Origin: Dehalococcoidia bacterium UBA1151
GTDB lineage: Bacteria; Chloroflexota; Dehalococcoidia; Lucifugimonadales; Lucifugimonadaceae
Direction: 5' to 3'
Assembly: GCA_002311865.1 (NCBI GenBank)
Contig: DBZV01000198.1
Coordinates: 5,550 to 15,787, forward strand
Length of the DNA: 10,238 nucleotides
Shown here: one piece after another, positions 7,683 through 10,238 of the stretch
How positions within the stretch are numbered: the stretch's first letter is position 1
How the letters are laid out: every line of letters starts with the position of its first letter
Notes under the pieces: generated by a model
Told to the model about the DNA's origin: nothing
The model's database searches: none
Seen by the model: only the letters and a program-made list of their open reading frames with translations
Made by a program: the position numbers and the translations under genes

Positions 7683-8897
7683 TCAACTACGCGCTTCGTC
7701 CACCCCGCTTGACGGGTAAATCACACGGCGGCCAGGCAACTCCGTCACATCGTGGAGTTTCATCATCGCCTGATGGTGACCAAATCCCTCAGCTCTGAGC
7801 GTTGCGTAATCCTCCTCGTCAACGCCGTCCCAGTTCAGGAATCCGCGAATGTCGTAGCTTCCCTCTTCCTGCACCGGCAATTTGCCCTCGGCAACCATCA
7901 GATCAAGTGGATATTCCTGTTCCTCCATGGGGAGTCTAACGACCTGGTTTTGGCGGGCGGACTCGTAAATGGCCATCATCACCTCTACGGTGATCGCCGC
8001 ATTCTCGCCATTCCCGCGGTGACCGGGGCCGCCTTCCATCCACTCGATGAGCTCACGTACCTGGGCGGCGTTCGTAGCTCCGCCAATCGCCTGTTCGCCC
8101 TCCTGCAGGTCCAGATCGATGTCTTCCCATCCACCAGACTTGCCATTCATAAGCTTGACAGTTGTCTCCGTGATATCCAGCACCCCCTCAGTCCCGCGGA
8201 TCAGGAAAGCACCGGCGTCTGCGCCATCCAGCATCAGGTCGGATTGAATGAACAGTTGGATGCCATCCTCAAACTGGATGAGACCCATGCAGGCATCTTC
8301 AATCGCCACGGCGCGTTCGTGCTTGTCGGTTACGCGTTCCACCGCGCCCATGACCCAGATTGCGCCCGGGTCACCCAGAACAAACCTTGCACCATCAATG
8401 GCGTGCGTTCCCCAGTTGGTGAGTCCATCCATCACTTTGCAATTAATAAAAAGCGGCGTGCCAACGGCACCCTCCGCGACGAGATCACGTGCCTTCTCCC
8501 AGCCTGGGGTGAAGCGGCGCTGATGACTGATGACCAGTTTCGTTCCCGAGGCGTTGCAGGCCTCAATCATGCTTTTTGCGGCACCTACCCCAATGGCCAT
8601 CGGCTTCTCACAGATAACTGCGGGGATACCCGCTCTGGCTGCCGCGATGGTCAGAACCGGATGAAGCAGATGCCACGCGCATACCGAGACGATGTCCAGA
8701 TCTTCCGCCGCAAACATCTCTTCAGCAGTTTCGTAGCCGTTCGGGATGCCAAATGCACGTTGATACTGGTTTCTGGCCTTGGCCACCGGATCAGCTACTG
8801 CAACTACCTCTACGTTGTCCGTGAGGTTATAGCCATCCATGTGAGCGTGACCAATTGATCCGGCTCCAATAATTCCTGCTTTATAGGTGCGCGCCAT
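7683..8897 (-). CDS. Gfo/Idh/MocA family NAD(P)-dependent oxidoreductase
   Basis: A 404-residue cytoplasmic dehydrogenase. The N-terminal Rossmann fold begins with G11-A-G13-S-I-G16, followed by V-V-A-V-A-D36. The family hallmark C96-E97-K98-P99 sits at the end of the nucleotide-binding domain, and G163-T-H165-A-I-D168 supplies the expected catalytic/substrate-binding residues of the C-terminal domain. Family members oxidise or reduce sugars, inositols, or their acids and amines with NAD(P); the particular substrate cannot be deduced. The start chosen is the ATG at 8897, which places the glycine motif near the N-terminus and has GGGAG four bases upstream. An earlier in-frame ATG at 8948 would add 17 residues without family character. 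The typical family end (V-V-R-L-P, about 324) is followed by an 80-residue extension. It converges with the DUF427 remnant and diverges from the repeat protein. Confidence 0.92.
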   Translation of the reverse strand: MARTYKAGIIGAGSIGHAHMDGYNLTDNVEVVAVADPVAKARNQYQRAFGIPNGYETAEEMFAAEDLDIVSVCAWHLLHPVLTIAAARAGIPAVICEKPMAIGVGAAKSMIEACNASGTKLVISHQRRFTPGWEKARDLVAEGAVGTPLFINCKVMDGLTNWGTHAIDGARFVLGDPGAIWVMGAVERVTDKHERAVAIEDACMGLIQFEDGIQLFIQSDLMLDGADAGAFLIRGTEGVLDITETTVKLMNGKSGGWEDIDLDLQEGEQAIGGATNAAQVRELIEWMEGGPGHRGNGENAAITVEVMMAIYESARQNQVVRLPMEEQEYPLDLMVAEGKLPVQEEGSYDIRGFLNWDGVDEEDYATLRAEGFGHHQAMMKLHDVTELPGRRVIYPSSGVDEARS

Positions 8898-9084
8898 GAT
8901 TCTCCCGCCACAAGTTTGTCGATGCGCGGCACAGGATAGTCCATACATCGCCCGACGATGCAGCCTGAAGGTCTGTTCACGTGGCGATAATGGGAAAATC
9001 CTGCCCGTAAGTATCTAGGTGTGTTCGCTCCGATGGTCATAACCTCGTTTACATATGACCTCAAGGGGCAGAGGGATACTCATC
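8898..9084. other. Divergent intergenic region between oxidoreductase and repeat-protein genes
   Basis: These bases separate outward-facing genes, so regulatory sites for both are expected. A GATAAT hexamer at 8986-8991 resembles a -10 box for the plus strand but has no acceptable -35 element 16-18 bases upstream. Nothing else here is convincing. Confidence 0.35.
9071..9075 (+). promoter_or_regulatory. Ribosome binding site favouring the GTG start at 9085
   Basis: GAGGG lies nine bases before the in-frame GTG. The upstream ATG at 9055 is preceded only by pyrimidine-rich sequence with no purine-rich site, so this element decides between the two starts. Confidence 0.5.
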
Positions 9085-9336
9085 GTGGATACCGGATTGC
9101 GCATTGCCGGTCGCAATATCATTGGCGATAGTGACTTCCCGCATTTTCACGTGCGAGGCGGCAAGATACGCGGTCGGCGTGGAGATACGGGCTACTATCT
9201 GGACGGCGATAAAATCCTGGGGCCAGATGGTGAGACCGGATATCACGTTGTTGGTGGCCGAATCATTGGACCTGAACGACTGGTTCCATGGGCGCCGCAC
9301 GCCGACGGATCTGAATCGCAAGCACCTGGCTTCTAG
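9085..9336 (+). CDS. Small protein of four tandem 16-residue Gly-rich repeats
   Basis: An 83-residue protein (93 if the ATG at 9055 is used). Its body is three consecutive 16-residue units at 9106-9153, 9154-9201 and 9202-9249, plus a 14-residue unit at 9250-9291. The shared pattern is x-G-x-[KRN]-I-x-G, a turn, then an aromatic and a final hydrophobic residue. D-T-G-L-R-I just before the first unit matches D-T-G-Y-Y-L and E-T-G-Y-H-V at the ends of units 2 and 3, so half a unit precedes the first. Such short Gly/aromatic repeats suggest a small closed beta structure of the 'beta flower' type; that likeness is from memory and is unproven. The GTG at 9085 is preferred because GAGGG lies at 9071-9075, whereas the ATG at 9055 has no ribosome binding site. 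No signal peptide or membrane segment. A terminator-like hairpin follows. Function unknown. Confidence 0.68.
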   Translation: MDTGLRIAGRNIIGDSDFPHFHVRGGKIRGRRGDTGYYLDGDKILGPDGETGYHVVGGRIIGPERLVPWAPHADGSESQAPGF

Positions 9337-9363
9337 GCCACTTACCCCTCAATAATAGTTGCT

Positions 9364-9396
9364 AACGCGCCTACACTGGGCGCGTTGTTTGTTTAG
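9364..9396 (+). terminator. Probable Rho-independent terminator after the repeat-protein gene
   Basis: AACGCGCC and GGCGCGTT form a perfect 8-bp stem (9364-9371 with 9379-9386) around a 7-base loop, followed by the T-rich run GTTTGTTTA. It begins 27 bases after the repeat-protein stop and ends about 20 bases before the aldo/keto reductase start, so it separates the two transcripts or attenuates readthrough into the second. The T-run is interrupted by G, which lowers confidence. Confidence 0.55.
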
Positions 9397-9416
9397 TCAA
9401 TTTCGGAGCGATATCT

Positions 9417-10238
9417 GTGCAGTACGTCAACTTTGGCGCGTCAGGATTGAAGGTTAGCCGACTGGCACTTGGTCTGGGATTCCGCGGTCAGCCAGATGAA
9501 GGTGAGGCTCAGCGTGTAGTCGAATCGGCACTCGATTCTGGCATCAATTTGATCGACTGCGCTAACGTCTACGGGCCGATGGACGACCGGGCAAATATAG
9601 GACGCTCCGAAGTAGTGCTTGGCAAAGCGCTCAAAGGCAGACGGGATAATGTGGTCATCACATCGAAAGTCGCCAGCGAAATCGGCCCGGGGCCTAATGA
9701 TGTGGGACTTTCCAGATACCACATTATGCGAGAAGTCGAGCGATCGCTGACTCGCCTCCAGGTGGACCGTATTGACGTCTACCTGGTCCACCGATACGAC
9801 GATGAGACACCACTCGAAGAGACGCTGAGGACACTCAGTAATTTGATCGATAGCGGCAAGATCAGGTACTACGGGGTGTGCAACTTCGCCGCCTGGCAGA
9901 TCACGAAGGCGCAAGGAATCGCGGAGCGAGATGGCCTGCAACAGCCCATCACAGCGCAGAATCCATACAGCTTGATGAATCGCGATCTTGAGACCGAGAT
10001 ATTTCCAATGGCGCGCGATTCCGGTATTGGGGTCATGGCGTACAGCCCACTGGCAGTTGGATTGCTTTCAGGGATATACAGCCCGGACGATGCACCACCG
10101 GAAGGATCGTTGTGGGCGACGAAACGGGAATCTGAATTTGGCTCGTCACTCGAAGGATCCCGAGGCGAGGTGTTGGGCTCGGTACGGGAAATTGCACGCG
10201 ACCACGGATCGACGCCGGCGCAAGTGGCGCTGGCCTGG
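9417..10238 (+). CDS. Aldo/keto reductase, 3' end beyond the window
   Basis: The first 274 codons of an NADPH-dependent (beta/alpha)8-barrel aldo/keto reductase. The catalytic tetrad is complete: D47 and Y52 in L-I-D-C-A-N-V-Y-G, K84 in I-T-S-K, and H125 in Y-L-V-H-R-Y-D. Other family marks are the start F-G-x-S-G-L-x-V-S, the G-K-I-R-Y-Y-G-V-C-N-F segment, Q-N-P-Y-S-L, and G-V-M-A-Y-S-P-L-A with G-L-L-S-G. This pattern is closest to the Kv-beta/YajO-like group, which reduces aldehydes and ketones; the substrate is not determined. The frame is open to the last base, ending at A-L-A-W, so about 40-60 residues including the nucleotide-binding end are missing. The start is GTG at 9417, with GGAG at 9405-9408 and an 8-base spacer; no ATG lies nearby in frame. 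A hairpin upstream suggests it has its own transcription or is partly read through. Confidence 0.93.
   Translation, partial: MQYVNFGASGLKVSRLALGLGFRGQPDEGEAQRVVESALDSGINLIDCANVYGPMDDRANIGRSEVVLGKALKGRRDNVVITSKVASEIGPGPNDVGLSRYHIMREVERSLTRLQVDRIDVYLVHRYDDETPLEETLRTLSNLIDSGKIRYYGVCNFAAWQITKAQGIAERDGLQQPITAQNPYSLMNRDLETEIFPMARDSGIGVMAYSPLAVGLLSGIYSPDDAPPEGSLWATKRESEFGSSLEGSRGEVLGSVREIARDHGSTPAQVALAW

Noticed and set aside
7667..7684. Inverted repeat GATCTG / CAGATC with a 6-base loop between the convergent DUF427 and oxidoreductase genes
   Set aside because: The stem is only 6 bp, not GC-rich, lacks a T-tract on either strand and overlaps the oxidoreductase stop; too weak to call a terminator.
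7752..8858. A 368-codon open frame on the plus strand, opposite the Gfo/Idh/MocA gene
   Set aside because: It lies wholly antisense to a gene with clear family motifs, its translation has no recognisable domain, and long antisense frames are common opposite GC-biased coding sequence.
8986..8991. GATAAT as a -10 promoter box for the repeat-protein gene
   Set aside because: No reasonable -35 element lies 16-18 bases upstream, and one hexamer match is expected by chance.
9055..9084. ATG at 9055 as the start of the repeat protein
   Set aside because: It has no ribosome binding site and adds ten residues without repeat character; the GTG at 9085 with GAGGG upstream fits better, though the ATG cannot be excluded.
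9441..9941. A 166-codon minus-strand frame opposite the aldo/keto reductase
   Set aside because: The plus strand carries the complete catalytic tetrad and family motifs; the antisense translation shows nothing recognisable.

Overview
The window reads as a moderately GC-rich bacterial chromosome segment, probably from an environmental or uncultured lineage. Very large FtsX-type permeases with two ectodomains, several sugar-type oxidoreductases, a small cupin and frequent GTG/TTG starts all occur together in Chloroflexota (Dehalococcoidia/SAR202-like) genomes. That taxonomic guess is inference only; there is no rRNA or other marker gene here. TGA ends several genes in contexts that require it to be a stop, so the standard bacterial code applies.

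Layout. Positions 18-338 (+) hold a small single-domain cupin. Positions 342-7092 (-) hold two consecutive giant FtsX/MacB-like ABC permeases (1107 aa upstream, 1141 aa downstream), separated by one base and both starting with TTG. The cupin and the second permease converge with a 3-base gap. Positions 7352-7555 (+) hold a DUF427 protein stopped by a TGA exactly where the family has a conserved Trp; the rest of the domain continues in frame to 7636, so this looks like a fresh nonsense mutation or a sequencing error. Positions 7683-8897 (-) hold a Gfo/Idh/MocA-family NAD(P)-dependent oxidoreductase with a C-terminal extension. Positions 9085-9336 (+) hold a very small protein built from about four 16-residue Gly-rich repeats. 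A hairpin at 9364-9386 looks like its terminator. From 9417 to the end of the window (+) lies the first 274 codons of an aldo/keto reductase.

How the genes may work together. The permease pair probably forms one heterodimeric type VII (MacB/LolCDE-like) transporter or mechanotransmission complex. Its ATPase is not encoded in the window, although both ends of the two-gene unit are visible. Both permeases share an extra beta-rich module in the second ectodomain, ending in an FD[SD]I ... LE[GD]F ... W signature; it resembles a galactose-binding-like insert and is the most unusual structural feature of the pair. The Gfo/Idh/MocA enzyme and the aldo/keto reductase both suggest oxidation/reduction of sugars, polyols or related carbonyl compounds, but they lie on opposite strands with the repeat protein between them, so they are not one operon. 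I see no mobile element, CRISPR array, tRNA, rRNA or defence system.
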